A DNA stretch of 36,927 bases from an uncultured Acidobacteriaceae bacterium (GTDB lineage: Bacteria; Acidobacteriota; Terriglobia; Terriglobales; Acidobacteriaceae). The first letter of the stretch is position 1; each line of letters begins with the position of its first letter. Positions 25,540-34,484 of the stretch are shown here, piece by piece. The stretch covers positions 1-36,927 of the forward strand of contig CAIKND010000192.1 in NCBI GenBank assembly GCA_903828675.1. The letters run 5' to 3'. The notes beneath the pieces are model-generated. The model was not told where the DNA came from. It saw only the letters and a program-made list of their open reading frames with translations, and made no database searches. A program made the position numbers and the translations under genes.

Positions 25540-27174
25540 TTACTCCGCCGCCGCTATAGCTTCTGCAATGCGATCGATGGCCTGGGCCTCTGCGTCGCTG
25601 CCGGGGCGGCGTCCGTTGACGAGGATAGAAAAGGCCAGGGTCTTGCCGCTGGCCGTGGTGAGATAGCCGCAGAGGGAGTTTACCTCTTTCAGGGTGCCGG
25701 TCTTGGCCCTCATTTTCCCTTTGAGGGGTGAATCCCGGAAGTGGTTTGCGAGGGTGCCGTCCTCGCCAGCGACCGGCAGAGTTTCGCGCCAGGGCAATCC
25801 CCAGGACTGATGCGAGGCGAAGGAGAGGAGCTTTGCAAAGGCGCGGGGCGTGATTCGGTCGTCGGGACTCATTCCAGAGCCGTCGTAGAGGAAGAATTCG
25901 CTATCGGCGATGCCTGAGTCCGTAAGGAACTGCCGCACCACGCGGGCGCCCTGCTCGAAGCTGCCATCGGTTCCGTCGAGCTTGCCCAGGAGGCGCAGCA
26001 TCAACTCCGCGTGCAGATTCTGACTGGTTTTGTTTGTGACCTTGACGTCCTGAACGATGGGGACGGAGAAGTGCATGGCGAGCACTCTGCGGTTTTCCAG
26101 CGGGGCAACCACCCTGGCTATTTCGGAGCGGGTGAGCTTGATTGGCTGTGCGCGTTCGCCGGCAAAGTCGCCGAATCCATTGGTGAACTTGTGGCGGGGA
26201 ACGGCTCCGCCCGTGACAGTGACACCGCGGCTACGCAGGGCCTCTTTGAAGGCGGCCGCCGTAAATTCGGCCGGGTCTTCGATGGCCATGCTTGCATGGA
26301 GTCCGTTGGGCCCTACCGTTCCCCAGGCGCGGACCTGCATGGACCCGGGGGCGCGTTCTAGGCCGGGATGCGGGGTTTCACCCGTGGGCGCAGGGGTGAC
26401 GGTGTTGTCGAGCGTGTAGTAGTCCACCCTGGGCGTCCACTCGGCCACGGTGGCTCCGGGGACGGATTCGTCGGCGGTGATGGACAACTCCGCCGCGTTC
26501 TCATTGAAGGTAAGGGCGGAGACGGGCGCGCCGTAGCTCCATTGCAGGTCGTCCCATCCCCAAGCCTGCCCGTAAGGCTCGTGGAGGAAGAAGGTGTCGT
26601 CGCCTACCACGTTGCCTTCCACAGTGCGCACGCCTGCTTGCTCGACCTGCTGGGCCAGCAGTTCGAGCACGGTCATGGCGCGCGGTGGCGACGGGGCTTC
26701 TCCGGCATCGGATGCAGCCGGGGCCGATGCGGCTGCACCTGGAGCGGTGTAGGGATAATGGCGGGCGCTCAGCGTTGGATCACCAACGCCGAGCAGAATC
26801 AGATCGCCGTGGAGCACGCCGCTACTGTCGACTTCACCACCGGCAACAACGTTGGTGCTCCAATTCATGGCGTCGATGGGCAGTAGAGCAAAGGCCGCGG
26901 CAGTGGTGGTGAGCTTGGCGGCGGAGGCGGGGATAAAGAGGCGGCCCTCGTTGAGGCCGTAGAGCGATTGCCCGTCCAGGGTGGTCACGCTGATGCCGAA
27001 ATCCGCGTGGCTCAGCGCCGGATCAGCCAGAATGGCCTCGATGCGGTCGGCAAGGGGGCCTTTGGCTTGAGCTGCCTGCGGCGCGGCGTGGCGGGTCTGC
27101 GCACGGAGTCCGGTGCAGAAGATGAAAAGAGATCCCGCCAAGAGAAGCGTCAGAATTCGCCGTGAAAATATCAT
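25540..27174 (-). CDS. dacB: D-alanyl-D-alanine carboxypeptidase/endopeptidase (PBP4 type)
   Basis: A class C penicillin-binding protein that trims or cuts peptidoglycan stem peptides in the periplasm. The signal peptide is residues 1-25. The catalytic SxxK motif is PASAAK (Ser84, Lys87), with the large inserted domains typical of PBP4 between it and the second motif. The latter reads [10 protein letters not shown] (431-440), where most family members have an Asn at the position of Asp439. KTG is at 491-493 (RAKTGTL). A 25-residue Ala/Pro/Ser-rich loop (145-170) is an extra. The 544-residue length is a little above E. coli DacB. It heads the minus-strand run with the cytochrome c gene 14 bases behind it. 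Confidence 0.94.
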   Translation of the reverse strand: MIFSRRILTLLLAGSLFIFCTGLRAQTRHAAPQAAQAKGPLADRIEAILADPALSHADFGISVTTLDGQSLYGLNEGRLFIPASAAKLTTTAAAFALLPIDAMNWSTNVVAGGEVDSSGVLHGDLILLGVGDPTLSARHYPYTAPGAAASAPAASDAGEAPSPPRAMTVLELLAQQVEQAGVRTVEGNVVGDDTFFLHEPYGQAWGWDDLQWSYGAPVSALTFNENAAELSITADESVPGATVAEWTPRVDYYTLDNTVTPAPTGETPHPGLERAPGSMQVRAWGTVGPNGLHASMAIEDPAEFTAAAFKEALRSRGVTVTGGAVPRHKFTNGFGDFAGERAQPIKLTRSEIARVVAPLENRRVLAMHFSVPIVQDVKVTNKTSQNLHAELMLRLLGKLDGTDGSFEQGARVVRQFLTDSGIADSEFFLYDGSGMSPDDRITPRAFAKLLSFASHQSWGLPWRETLPVAGEDGTLANHFRDSPLKGKMRAKTGTLKEVNSLCGYLTTASGKTLAFSILVNGRRPGSDAEAQAIDRIAEAIAAAE

Positions 27175-27229
27175 GCCCGGAGTTTAGCAGGAGGGTTCGC
27201 GGACCGCATCCTGCCTTGGCGTCCTGATT

Positions 27230-27421
27230 CTGAAGTTCGCCGAAGAACAAAGGCAGATTTTTCGCTCACCACCCCCGAACTCCACCTCAAAGAGCAAAAG
27301 CGCTCTCTGGGGATCCCGGAAAGCGTTCGGGACCCCGTTCGCTCTCCTAATGAACGGTCCGGTTGAGTGCTGTTCTGTCCCACCCATTCCGCAAAGAACG
27401 CGGAATGGATGGGGCACGGCG
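27230..27421 (-). repeat. Dispersed intergenic repeat, copy B
   Basis: An inverted copy of the element at 9530-9700. The 14-bp hairpin is CCCACCCATTCCGC (27379-27392) with GCGGAATGGATGGG (27400-27413), loop AAAGAAC. Relative to copy A it carries an additional segment around 27285-27325 that includes its own small palindrome (GAGC/GCTC). It lies just upstream of dacB, whose promoter may be inside or beyond it. Confidence 0.8.
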
Positions 27422-27559
27422 CTTAGTCGCGGGGTAGACGGCGTCCGTTCATCTCCGGATGTAACGCGCTGCCGCGAGTAAATCTGCCCGGAATGACAGT
27501 TCATGTTTTGCTGTGAATTTTCGGGGACAGGACACTCGCGGGAAAAAACAAAGACGCGG

Positions 27560-27648
27560 CGAGGATGGGGCACCCAATCTTCCTACTGTCCCGCACTTTC
27601 CGCGATGATGCTGCGGAAAGGATGGGGCACGGGGCTTTTGTGCGCGCA
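27560..27648 (-). repeat. Dispersed intergenic repeat, copy C (short form)
   Basis: On the minus strand it begins AAAAGCCCCGTGCCCCATCC, the same 20 bases that open copy A (9535-9554 region). It then has a different hairpin, CTTTCCGC (27596-27603) with GCGGAAAG (27613-27620), followed by GGGACAG as in copy A. A second partial GGGTGCCCCATCC motif follows at 27563-27576. Copy C lacks the long tail shared by A and B. The gap between copies B and C (27422-27559) shows nothing I can assign. Confidence 0.7.
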
Positions 27649-27659
27649 TGGGGGCTGGG

Positions 27660-30143
27660 TTAGTCGTCTCCGGTGACCTGGGCTGAACGATCTTCGGAGC
27701 GGATGGCCTGGCTGTCGATGGATAGGCAGTTTGCGAGATCGCTGAAGTCCTTGTCCCAGCGGGGACGATCGTCCTTGGGCAACGCGGTAAGCGCGTAGGT
27801 AGAGCTGCGCAGGATTTCGTACCAGATATTCTGCGCCTGCCACAGGTTGAGTTCGAAGGGCAATTCGGTGAGGGTGCGGGCCAGCGCCAATGCGCGGTCA
27901 AGCATCTCGAGCGAGCCGGAGGACATTTGCAGCTCGACCATGGCGCGCTTCATGCGCAGGTCGGAGATGTAGGAGAGGGTGGCAGTCTCAAGCGGTACCT
28001 GGTCGGCCTTTGCGAGCGACAGGAACGAGCGTAACTGGGCCTGGTCGATGGGGTCGCTCTCAAGCACGCGGCGCAGCCCGGCGTTGACGGCAAAACCGGC
28101 GGCGAGGGTGAGCGCGGGGGGCTTGGGCAGGCCTGCCTGGGAGAGATAGTGGAGCAGGCTGGCGTGGTCCTGATAGATGGTGGTGAGCGAGTTTTCGATA
28201 TCCCAAAGCGTGGAGTTGAGGATGAGTTGGACGATGCGGCGCTGCTCGTCCCTGAAGAGCGAGGTGAGCGAGTAGTCGACGCTGCCATAGTACTGGTCGA
28301 GGAGTCGAATCACATCGGGAAAGTCAGCGCGCTGCACTTGATCCGCGGCTTTCGCGGCAAAGGCTTCAAAGTCCACCGCTTCGGCATCCGTATAGGCTTT
28401 GACGGCGGCGGTAATGTTCTGGTCGCCGAAGTGGAGAACGGCAAACGAGAAGCTCTGGTTGTGACCGGTGATGGCGCTGGCAACGTGTGCGCGGCCGAGC
28501 GCCAGGCGCCCACGTCCCGAGGTGTAGATGTCGTGGGAGAGGCGGCGCACACGGAAGCAGAACAGGTCAGTCTCGTCTGCAAATGAGGAGAAGACCGAAC
28601 TGATGGCATAGTGGGCCGCCACCTGCTCGAGCCGCAATTCCATGGTGGCAACCGATTCCTTGTAGATATGGGCACCGTCGACGGCGCTGGGCACGTTGGA
28701 GCGGGCTTCGGCAAGGCGGGCCAGAAATGCGGGTTCGAGCGTCTCAGCCCGACCGGGAAAGAGCCACTGGGCCAGCTGAAGCACGCGCGCGGCATAGGCG
28801 ATGATCTGCACGGTCTCAATGCCCGAGATGTCGTCAAAGAACCAGCCGCAACTGGTGTACATGAGCTGCGCGTGGCGCTGCATCTCCATCAGTTCGAGGG
28901 CACTGACGCGCTCCGCTTCAGAGAGGATGTGGTTCTGATATGACTGGAAGAAATGCTCGATGGACTGTTCGCTGCGATCGAGCACGACCTGAATATAGCC
29001 ATCGCGCGCGGCCCACACGTCGTTGAAAAGCTCAGCACCCACCTGGCCGGTGAGCGGAACCAGCGCGTCGCGCAATTCATCCAAAGCCTGACGGAGCGGC
29101 GCGCGCCAGGCCTGGTTGAAGCCCGGCTTACCGCCGTTACAGCCGCAGTTGGAGCGCCAGCGTTCGATGCCGTGCGCGCAACTCCACGAGGTATTGTCGA
29201 CGATTTCGCACTCGTATTCAGGCGGGAACTGCTCGAGGAAGCTGCCGTAGTTGGTGAGCTTGACGCTCTTGTCTTCTTCAAGCAACCGTAGCGCATAGGC
29301 CAGCGCCATTTCGCCGTGCTTGTGGTGGTGGCCATACGACTCGCCATCGGTGGCGACATGGACCAACTGGGGCTGGGAGCCGTCTTTGAAGTCGCTCTTG
29401 AGGCGCGCGGCAAAGTTTTCGCCGGAGTTGAGCAGCCCTTCAAAGGCGATGGCGCGCGAGGCGGGACCGTTGTAGAAAAAAACGGCGATGGAGACGCCGG
29501 ACTCGAAGCGCACCAGGTAGGGGCGTGTGGTGTCAACGGAAGCGCCGGGGGTGTCGCCCCAGCTAGCGCCGTCTTTCAAGGCGCGAATGCGCTTGCACTG
29601 GTGAGGGGCGAGCAGCGTGAACTTGATGCCATGCTGGGCGAGGAGATCGAGCGAATCGGTGTCTGCCGCGGTTTCGGCCAGCCACATGCCCTCTGGGGGC
29701 GCACCATAGTTGCTCTGGTAGTCGGCGATGCCCCAGCGGATTTGTGTGATGCGGTCGCGGCGTGAGGCCAGCGGCAGGATCATGTGGTTGTAGACCTGCG
29801 CCAGGGCCGAGCTGTGACCGCGGAAGGTTTTGCGGCTGCGGCGCTCGCCGTCGAGGACCATGCGATAGGTGCGGGGCGCATTCTCCTTGAGCCAACTGAG
29901 CAGGGTGGGGCCGAAGTTGAAGCTGATGCGCGCGTAGTTGTTGACGATACGCGTGATCTGCTTTTTGATATTCACGATGCGCGCGGCGCCGTTGGTGGCG
30001 TAGCACTCGGCGCAGATGCGCTCGTTCCAGTCGTGGTAGGGGGCGGCAGAGTCTTGTGTTTCCACGGTCTCCAGCCAGGGATTCTCGCGGGGAGGCTGAT
30101 AAAAGTGACCGTGAATGCAGACGAAACGTTTTACGGGGGCCAT
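27660..30143 (-). CDS. GH57-type glycoside hydrolase with DUF3536 domain
   Basis: A large 827-residue cytoplasmic protein (no signal peptide) of the GH57 polysaccharide-hydrolase group, which includes alpha-amylases and branching enzymes. The N-terminal (beta/alpha)7 barrel is recognisable: CIHGHFYQPPRENPW (9-23), the likely nucleophile Glu157 in GMWLAETAAD, and the likely acid Asp266 in ATDGESYGHH. The long helical C-terminal half (from about residue 330, SWSCAHGIERWRSNCGC onward) matches the DUF3536 arrangement. Alpha-glucan metabolism is the probable role, but the exact reaction is not known for this subgroup. I start at ATG 30143 (MAPVKRF); ATG 30155 is also in frame. No other glycogen gene is adjacent; the AlkA-like gene lies upstream on the same strand. 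Confidence 0.88.
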   Translation of the reverse strand: MAPVKRFVCIHGHFYQPPRENPWLETVETQDSAAPYHDWNERICAECYATNGAARIVNIKKQITRIVNNYARISFNFGPTLLSWLKENAPRTYRMVLDGERRSRKTFRGHSSALAQVYNHMILPLASRRDRITQIRWGIADYQSNYGAPPEGMWLAETAADTDSLDLLAQHGIKFTLLAPHQCKRIRALKDGASWGDTPGASVDTTRPYLVRFESGVSIAVFFYNGPASRAIAFEGLLNSGENFAARLKSDFKDGSQPQLVHVATDGESYGHHHKHGEMALAYALRLLEEDKSVKLTNYGSFLEQFPPEYECEIVDNTSWSCAHGIERWRSNCGCNGGKPGFNQAWRAPLRQALDELRDALVPLTGQVGAELFNDVWAARDGYIQVVLDRSEQSIEHFFQSYQNHILSEAERVSALELMEMQRHAQLMYTSCGWFFDDISGIETVQIIAYAARVLQLAQWLFPGRAETLEPAFLARLAEARSNVPSAVDGAHIYKESVATMELRLEQVAAHYAISSVFSSFADETDLFCFRVRRLSHDIYTSGRGRLALGRAHVASAITGHNQSFSFAVLHFGDQNITAAVKAYTDAEAVDFEAFAAKAADQVQRADFPDVIRLLDQYYGSVDYSLTSLFRDEQRRIVQLILNSTLWDIENSLTTIYQDHASLLHYLSQAGLPKPPALTLAAGFAVNAGLRRVLESDPIDQAQLRSFLSLAKADQVPLETATLSYISDLRMKRAMVELQMSSGSLEMLDRALALARTLTELPFELNLWQAQNIWYEILRSSTYALTALPKDDRPRWDKDFSDLANCLSIDSQAIRSEDRSAQVTGDD

Positions 30144-30306
30144 TAAGTTTCCCATCGTAGACCGGACTTGCGTTGTTGAATCGGCCCCCTTGCAACGTAA
30201 CAAAGAGTGCTGCCGTTGCCGCAAAACAACCTTGCGGCCAGGATGAGCATTCAGATGAGTCAGATTGTCAGGGGACGGGTCAAATAAGATGAACCGGCCA
30301 TCTTGG

Positions 30307-31011
30307 TTATTGTAGGCTCGACCGTCCGGTGGGAGCAGTGGTTTTAGCTAAGTCGCAGGCACGCCACAGGTACCAACTGGCCACGGAGCGGAAAGGAGCC
30401 CAGCGCTTTCCCCTTTTGAGAAGCACATCGGGTTTGGGCAGATCCTCGGCGGCCAGGGGGCGTGTCTTGGGTATGCGCTGAAAGGTGAGGGCAAAGCCTT
30501 TGCGTACGCCGTAGTCGGAGACTGGGAACACGTCGGGCCGGCCCATGCGGAAGATGAGGAGCATTTCGACGGTCCAGGGTCCGATGCCACGGACAGCGGT
30601 GAGACGCTCGACGATTTCTGCGTCGGACATTTTGCGGATGGTGGCATGGGTGGGGACGGTGCCGTCGAGGGTGCGGGCGGCGAGGTCGCGGAGGGCCTTG
30701 ATTTTGTTGCCGGAGACGCCGGCGGCACGGAGTGGTTCGTCAGGGGTGTCGAGCAGGAGCTGCGGAGCTGGATCGCCGCCAAAGTACTCGCGTACGCGGC
30801 GGTGGATGGTGGCGGCAGCCTTGCCGTGCAACTGCTGATAGAGGATGGACTCGATCAGCGATTCGAAGGGCGAAGGAGCGGGATCGAGGCGCATCGTGAA
30901 GGGTCCGGCGCGCTCAATGAGCAGGCCAAGCTTGGGATCGGCGGCTTTGAGGTGGGCGATTGCCTCTTCGGGATCGAAGGGAAGTTTCCGGCTGCGGCCG
31001 TTGTGAATCAT
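30307..31011 (-). CDS. DNA-3-methyladenine glycosylase II-like (HhH-GPD) protein
   Basis: A base-excision-repair glycosylase that removes alkylated purines from DNA. The 234-residue product shows the AlkA-type core: SPFESLIESILYQQLHGKAA (47-66), the helix-hairpin-helix LTAVRGIGPWTVEMLL (137-152) and the catalytic Asp166 in PVSDYGVRKG. It lacks the N-terminal domain of E. coli AlkA and the regulatory Ada part, like the compact bacterial and yeast MAG1-type enzymes. No strong Shine-Dalgarno precedes ATG 31011. The gene diverges from the tandem-repeat secreted-protein gene (116 bases between starts). A small GCCGCAA/TTGCGGC hairpin at 30218-30238 lies between it and the GH57 gene. Confidence 0.92.
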   Translation of the reverse strand: MIHNGRSRKLPFDPEEAIAHLKAADPKLGLLIERAGPFTMRLDPAPSPFESLIESILYQQLHGKAAATIHRRVREYFGGDPAPQLLLDTPDEPLRAAGVSGNKIKALRDLAARTLDGTVPTHATIRKMSDAEIVERLTAVRGIGPWTVEMLLIFRMGRPDVFPVSDYGVRKGFALTFQRIPKTRPLAAEDLPKPDVLLKRGKRWAPFRSVASWYLWRACDLAKTTAPTGRSSLQ

Positions 31012-31127
31012 GGATGGAGTTTATCGCACGCGGTGCAGATTTTCCGCGCTACATTTCCGGTTCCCCTGGGTTACTTCTTAGGTAGTACTATGCTAGAAGC
31101 CCCCAGAAATAAAAGGAGAATCGTTCG

Positions 31128-31997
31128 ATGACTCTCATACGAGTTGCAGTACCCGCACTTGCTGTCCTGCTTGGGATTACGGGAGCGGGCACGGCCAAAG
31201 CCAACGGCGCGCCGGCGGGAAACCCACAAAACGGATATGGACAGGCCGCTCCGGACCAAGGATACCGGCAAGATCAGGCAGGGTGGGATGTTCCGCCGCC
31301 GAGTTTCACGCAGACCCAGGCAAATGGGTATCGTGACGGCATAGTGGCGGCGCAGGATGATTTAGCCCGCCGCATTCAGCCCAACGCGACTAGCCGCCCG
31401 GAGTACAAGAACCCCCCGCAGATGCCGTTTCTGCAGCGGGTGATGTATCGTGACGGTTTCCAGAAGGGCTATCAGCGCGCGATGGACCGCTTTTATGGCG
31501 CGCCGCCACCGCCACCGCAACAGGTGATCGTAGCTCCTCCGCCGGTGATGCCAGATCGCAGAGATGGGCTGGAGTTCCGGCACCGGGGATTTCAGGACGG
31601 AATGGACGGGGCGCTCCGCGACCTGGACAACCACCGGCGGCCCGACCCGAATAATCGTGACGAGTACCGGCGACCGAACAATGTGCCGTACCCGATGGTG
31701 GAGGCATATCGTGACGGCTTCCGGCATGGCTACGAGCGGGGTATGGCGGCTTTGACAGAGGAACATGGAAGGCAGATGGGGCCCGGTAGCGAGGTTAGGA
31801 CCAGAGGCTTCCACGACGGGGCAGAGGGCGCTATCCGTGACTTTGATAACAACCGGCGGCCTGATCCGAATAATCGTGACGAATACCGGCGGCCGAATAA
31901 CGTGCCTTACGACATGGTAGAGGTGTACCGGGACGGCTTCCGTCGCGGGTACGAGCGCGTGGCTGGGGAGCTGCAGGGCTACTTCGGGCGGCACTAA
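31128..31997 (+). CDS. Secreted tandem-repeat protein of unknown function
   Basis: A 289-residue exported protein I do not recognise. The signal peptide is residues 1-25 (cut near GTAKA). The mature part has three repeat units at about 66-118, 150-206 and 222-279. Each unit has two short motifs, [YF]-x-DG-x-x-x-G (GYRDGIVAA, GFQDGMDGA, GFHDGAEGA; then MYRDGFQKGYQR, AYRDGFRHGYER, VYRDGFRRGYER), joined by a polar linker. In units 2 and 3 the linker RRPDPNNRDEYRRPNNVPY is identical. A proline-rich segment (PPPPPQQ, 126-132) separates units 1 and 2. AAAGGAGA at good distance supports ATG 31128, and an excellent terminator follows. The charge pattern (many R, D, N, Y) suggests a surface or hydration-related protein, which is only a guess. 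Confidence 0.8.
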   Translation: MTLIRVAVPALAVLLGITGAGTAKANGAPAGNPQNGYGQAAPDQGYRQDQAGWDVPPPSFTQTQANGYRDGIVAAQDDLARRIQPNATSRPEYKNPPQMPFLQRVMYRDGFQKGYQRAMDRFYGAPPPPPQQVIVAPPPVMPDRRDGLEFRHRGFQDGMDGALRDLDNHRRPDPNNRDEYRRPNNVPYPMVEAYRDGFRHGYERGMAALTEEHGRQMGPGSEVRTRGFHDGAEGAIRDFDNNRRPDPNNRDEYRRPNNVPYDMVEVYRDGFRRGYERVAGELQGYFGRH

Positions 31998-32014
31998 AAT
32001 ATCTGACTGCATAG

Positions 32015-32049
32015 AATCCCAGGTTCCGAATTCGGGACCTGGGATTTTT
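32015..32049 (+). terminator. Intrinsic terminator after the tandem-repeat protein gene
   Basis: AATCCCAGGT (32015-32024) pairs perfectly with ACCTGGGATT (32037-32046), extended inward by TCCG/CGGG around an AATT loop, and followed by TTT within TTTTT. It begins 18 bases after the stop. This is one of the clearest terminators in the window. Confidence 0.9.
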
Positions 32050-32229
32050 GCATGGGCGGGTGAGTTTTCTTCGGGGGGGTAAATCTGCGCCCTTTCAATG
32101 CAGGATTTTTGCAATTAGTTCGAGTAAACGGCAGGCCGGAAACCACCTCTTACCGAGTCTGTGGCGGTTCTGCTGCGCAGCCAGACAGTGATACACTTCG
32201 GGCGATTCAGTGCGAGGAGGAAGTTGCGC

Positions 32230-34320
32230 ATGAAACGTCGCGATTTTGTGAAGACCATGACCGCCGTGGGAGCAGGCCTGATTTTGCAGCCGGGTTCATC
32301 GGTTTGCGTGCGTGCGGAAGAGGCGGCTTCCGATGCTGCCGTCAAGCGTGTTCTGGTGATGTTCAAGTGCCACTTCGACGCGGGCTTTATCGACACGCAA
32401 GCCAACGTGGTGCACAAGTACTTTACAGAGTACTTTCCAAACGCGATCGAAATTGCGCGTGCAGCGAACGCTACGGGGAAACGGCGCTACGTTTGGACCA
32501 CGGGCTCGTGGTTGCTTTTTGAATATCTGGAACAGGCCTCCGCGACAGATCGCAAGGCGATGGAGCAGGCGATTGCGCGCGGCGATATCGCGTGGCACGC
32601 GCTTCCGTTTACCTGGCAGACCGAGATGCTGAGCCCATCAATGATTGAAGGAAGCCTGGCGCTTTCGCAATCGCTTGACCGGCGATTTGGCCAGGTGACG
32701 ACGGGTTCCAAGATGACCGACGTGCCGGGGCACACGCGGGGGTTGATTGCGCCGTTGGCCAAGCATGGCGTGACCTTTCTGGATATTGGCGTGAACGACG
32801 CCTCAGCGCCCGCACAAGTACCGCCAATGTTCCTTTGGGAGGACCCGTCTGGGGCGGGGCTTCCGGTGATGTACCACCTGGGATACGGCGGTGTTACGCG
32901 GGTGCCGGGGTCGGATCTGGCGATTGCAATGAATGTGCGGGGAGATAACAGCGGACCTCACACGGCGAAAGAGATCGACGAGATACATGCCGACCTGGCG
33001 CGTCGATTCCCGAAGGCGGAGATCAAAGCCGCGAACCTTTCGGAGATTGCGAAAGCGATTGCGCCGCACCGCGCCGCGCTGCCGGTTGTGACCGGGGAGA
33101 TCGGCGATAGCTGGATTTACGGGGTGCCGAGCGATCCGCTCAAGGTTGCCCGTTATAGGGAAGTTGCGCGGCTGCGCGAAGAGTGGATTGCGCGGGCGAG
33201 CTTGAAGGCTGGTGACGTTACTGACTTGGCGCTGCTGCGGCACCTGCTGTTGGTTCCCGAGCATACCTGGGGAACGGACACCAAGACCTGGCTCGACTTT
33301 GACAACTACAAACCCGCCGACCTGAGCCGCATGCTGGATACGAAGAATTACAAAGTGGTGCAGTTCAGTTGGGATGAGAAGCGGAAGGATCTGGAAGACG
33401 GTGTGGCTACGCTGCCGCCGGCGCTACGCGAACAGGCTCGGCACGCGATTGAAAAGTTGAAGCCGACGGAGCCAAAACTGCCTGCGGGAGCCAAGGAGCA
33501 TCCGGCGGAAAAGCCGGTCGAGACGACGCATTTCACAGTGGGAATCGATGCGAAGACCGGAGCCATTACAAGGCTGCGAAATAAAGCGACCGGGCGGGAA
33601 TGGGCAGGAGCGAAGAACCCGATTGCGCTGTTCACGTACCAGACGCTATCGCGGGGCGACTATGACCGCTTCATGGCAGCGTATCTGAAATCGAGTGCGG
33701 ACTGGGCGTTTAAGGATTTTGGCAAGCCGAACATCGAGAAGCAGGGAGCGAAGAGCCAGGAGTGGCAACCGGGCTCGGCCACAGTTCATGTGGAGGAGAC
33801 AGCCGCGGCTCATCGCATCGTCGTCGGTCTGCAATTCAAGGATGATGCTGCGTTTGAATCCGGACTGGCATCGTTCCCGCGGAAGGCCTTTATCGAACTG
33901 GTGCTGCCCAAGGCTGAAGCGGCGATCCATGTGAACCTGTCGTGGTTTGGGAAGCCCGCGACGCGGTTCCCCGAGGCGCTTTGGCTTAGCTTCAATCCCA
34001 TCGCCGAAGAACAGAAAGGCTGGACACTGGAAAAATCCGGACAGTCGATTTCGCCGTTCGACGTGGTGCAATCAGGAAGCCGGCACATGCACAGCTTGTC
34101 AAATGGATTTGAATACAAGCATGGCGGGCATCGATTTGCAGTGGAGACTGTGGATGCGCCGGTTGTGGTGCTGGGCGACCGAACTCCGATAGGCTTTTCG
34201 AACACGCAGCCTGACCTGAGCACGGGCATCCACTCGAATCTCTACAACAATGCATGGGGCACGAACTACATCATGTGGTTTGGAGAAGATATGCGGTTCC
34301 GCTATGTGATTAGGGCGTAA
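32230..34320 (+). CDS. Tat-exported DUF5054 / GH38-like protein
   Basis: A 696-residue protein with a twin-arginine signal (MKRRDFVKTMTAVGAGLIL), so it is exported folded, perhaps with a metal bound. After cleavage the domain opens with VMFKCHFDAGFIDT, whose His48-x-Asp50 matches the zinc-binding HxD that begins GH38 alpha-mannosidase domains. MTDVPGHTRG further on resembles the GH38 DxFGH segment. This pattern corresponds to what I know as DUF5054, a carbohydrate-active-looking family without an assigned reaction. The C-terminal third is beta-rich, as in GH38 enzymes. I start at ATG 32230, since AGGAGGA lies nine bases before it and the Tat motif follows; a longer reading frame begins at 32161. 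An aldehyde dehydrogenase gene follows after 164 bases. Confidence 0.8.
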   Translation: MKRRDFVKTMTAVGAGLILQPGSSVCVRAEEAASDAAVKRVLVMFKCHFDAGFIDTQANVVHKYFTEYFPNAIEIARAANATGKRRYVWTTGSWLLFEYLEQASATDRKAMEQAIARGDIAWHALPFTWQTEMLSPSMIEGSLALSQSLDRRFGQVTTGSKMTDVPGHTRGLIAPLAKHGVTFLDIGVNDASAPAQVPPMFLWEDPSGAGLPVMYHLGYGGVTRVPGSDLAIAMNVRGDNSGPHTAKEIDEIHADLARRFPKAEIKAANLSEIAKAIAPHRAALPVVTGEIGDSWIYGVPSDPLKVARYREVARLREEWIARASLKAGDVTDLALLRHLLLVPEHTWGTDTKTWLDFDNYKPADLSRMLDTKNYKVVQFSWDEKRKDLEDGVATLPPALREQARHAIEKLKPTEPKLPAGAKEHPAEKPVETTHFTVGIDAKTGAITRLRNKATGREWAGAKNPIALFTYQTLSRGDYDRFMAAYLKSSADWAFKDFGKPNIEKQGAKSQEWQPGSATVHVEETAAAHRIVVGLQFKDDAAFESGLASFPRKAFIELVLPKAEAAIHVNLSWFGKPATRFPEALWLSFNPIAEEQKGWTLEKSGQSISPFDVVQSGSRHMHSLSNGFEYKHGGHRFAVETVDAPVVVLGDRTPIGFSNTQPDLSTGIHSNLYNNAWGTNYIMWFGEDMRFRYVIRA

Positions 34321-34484
34321 AGGAGAACAAGTGCCCACGAGGAGATTTCCGGTCGTCGAGGCCGGGAATCTTTCCTTGGCGTTTCATTGTGGATGTATAC
34401 GTGGACAGGCTGTTTTATCTCAATGCCCGGCGCAGCCTGCGCTTGTAACATTGAATTGAGTGGCGGAACAGGAGCTCGAAGACC

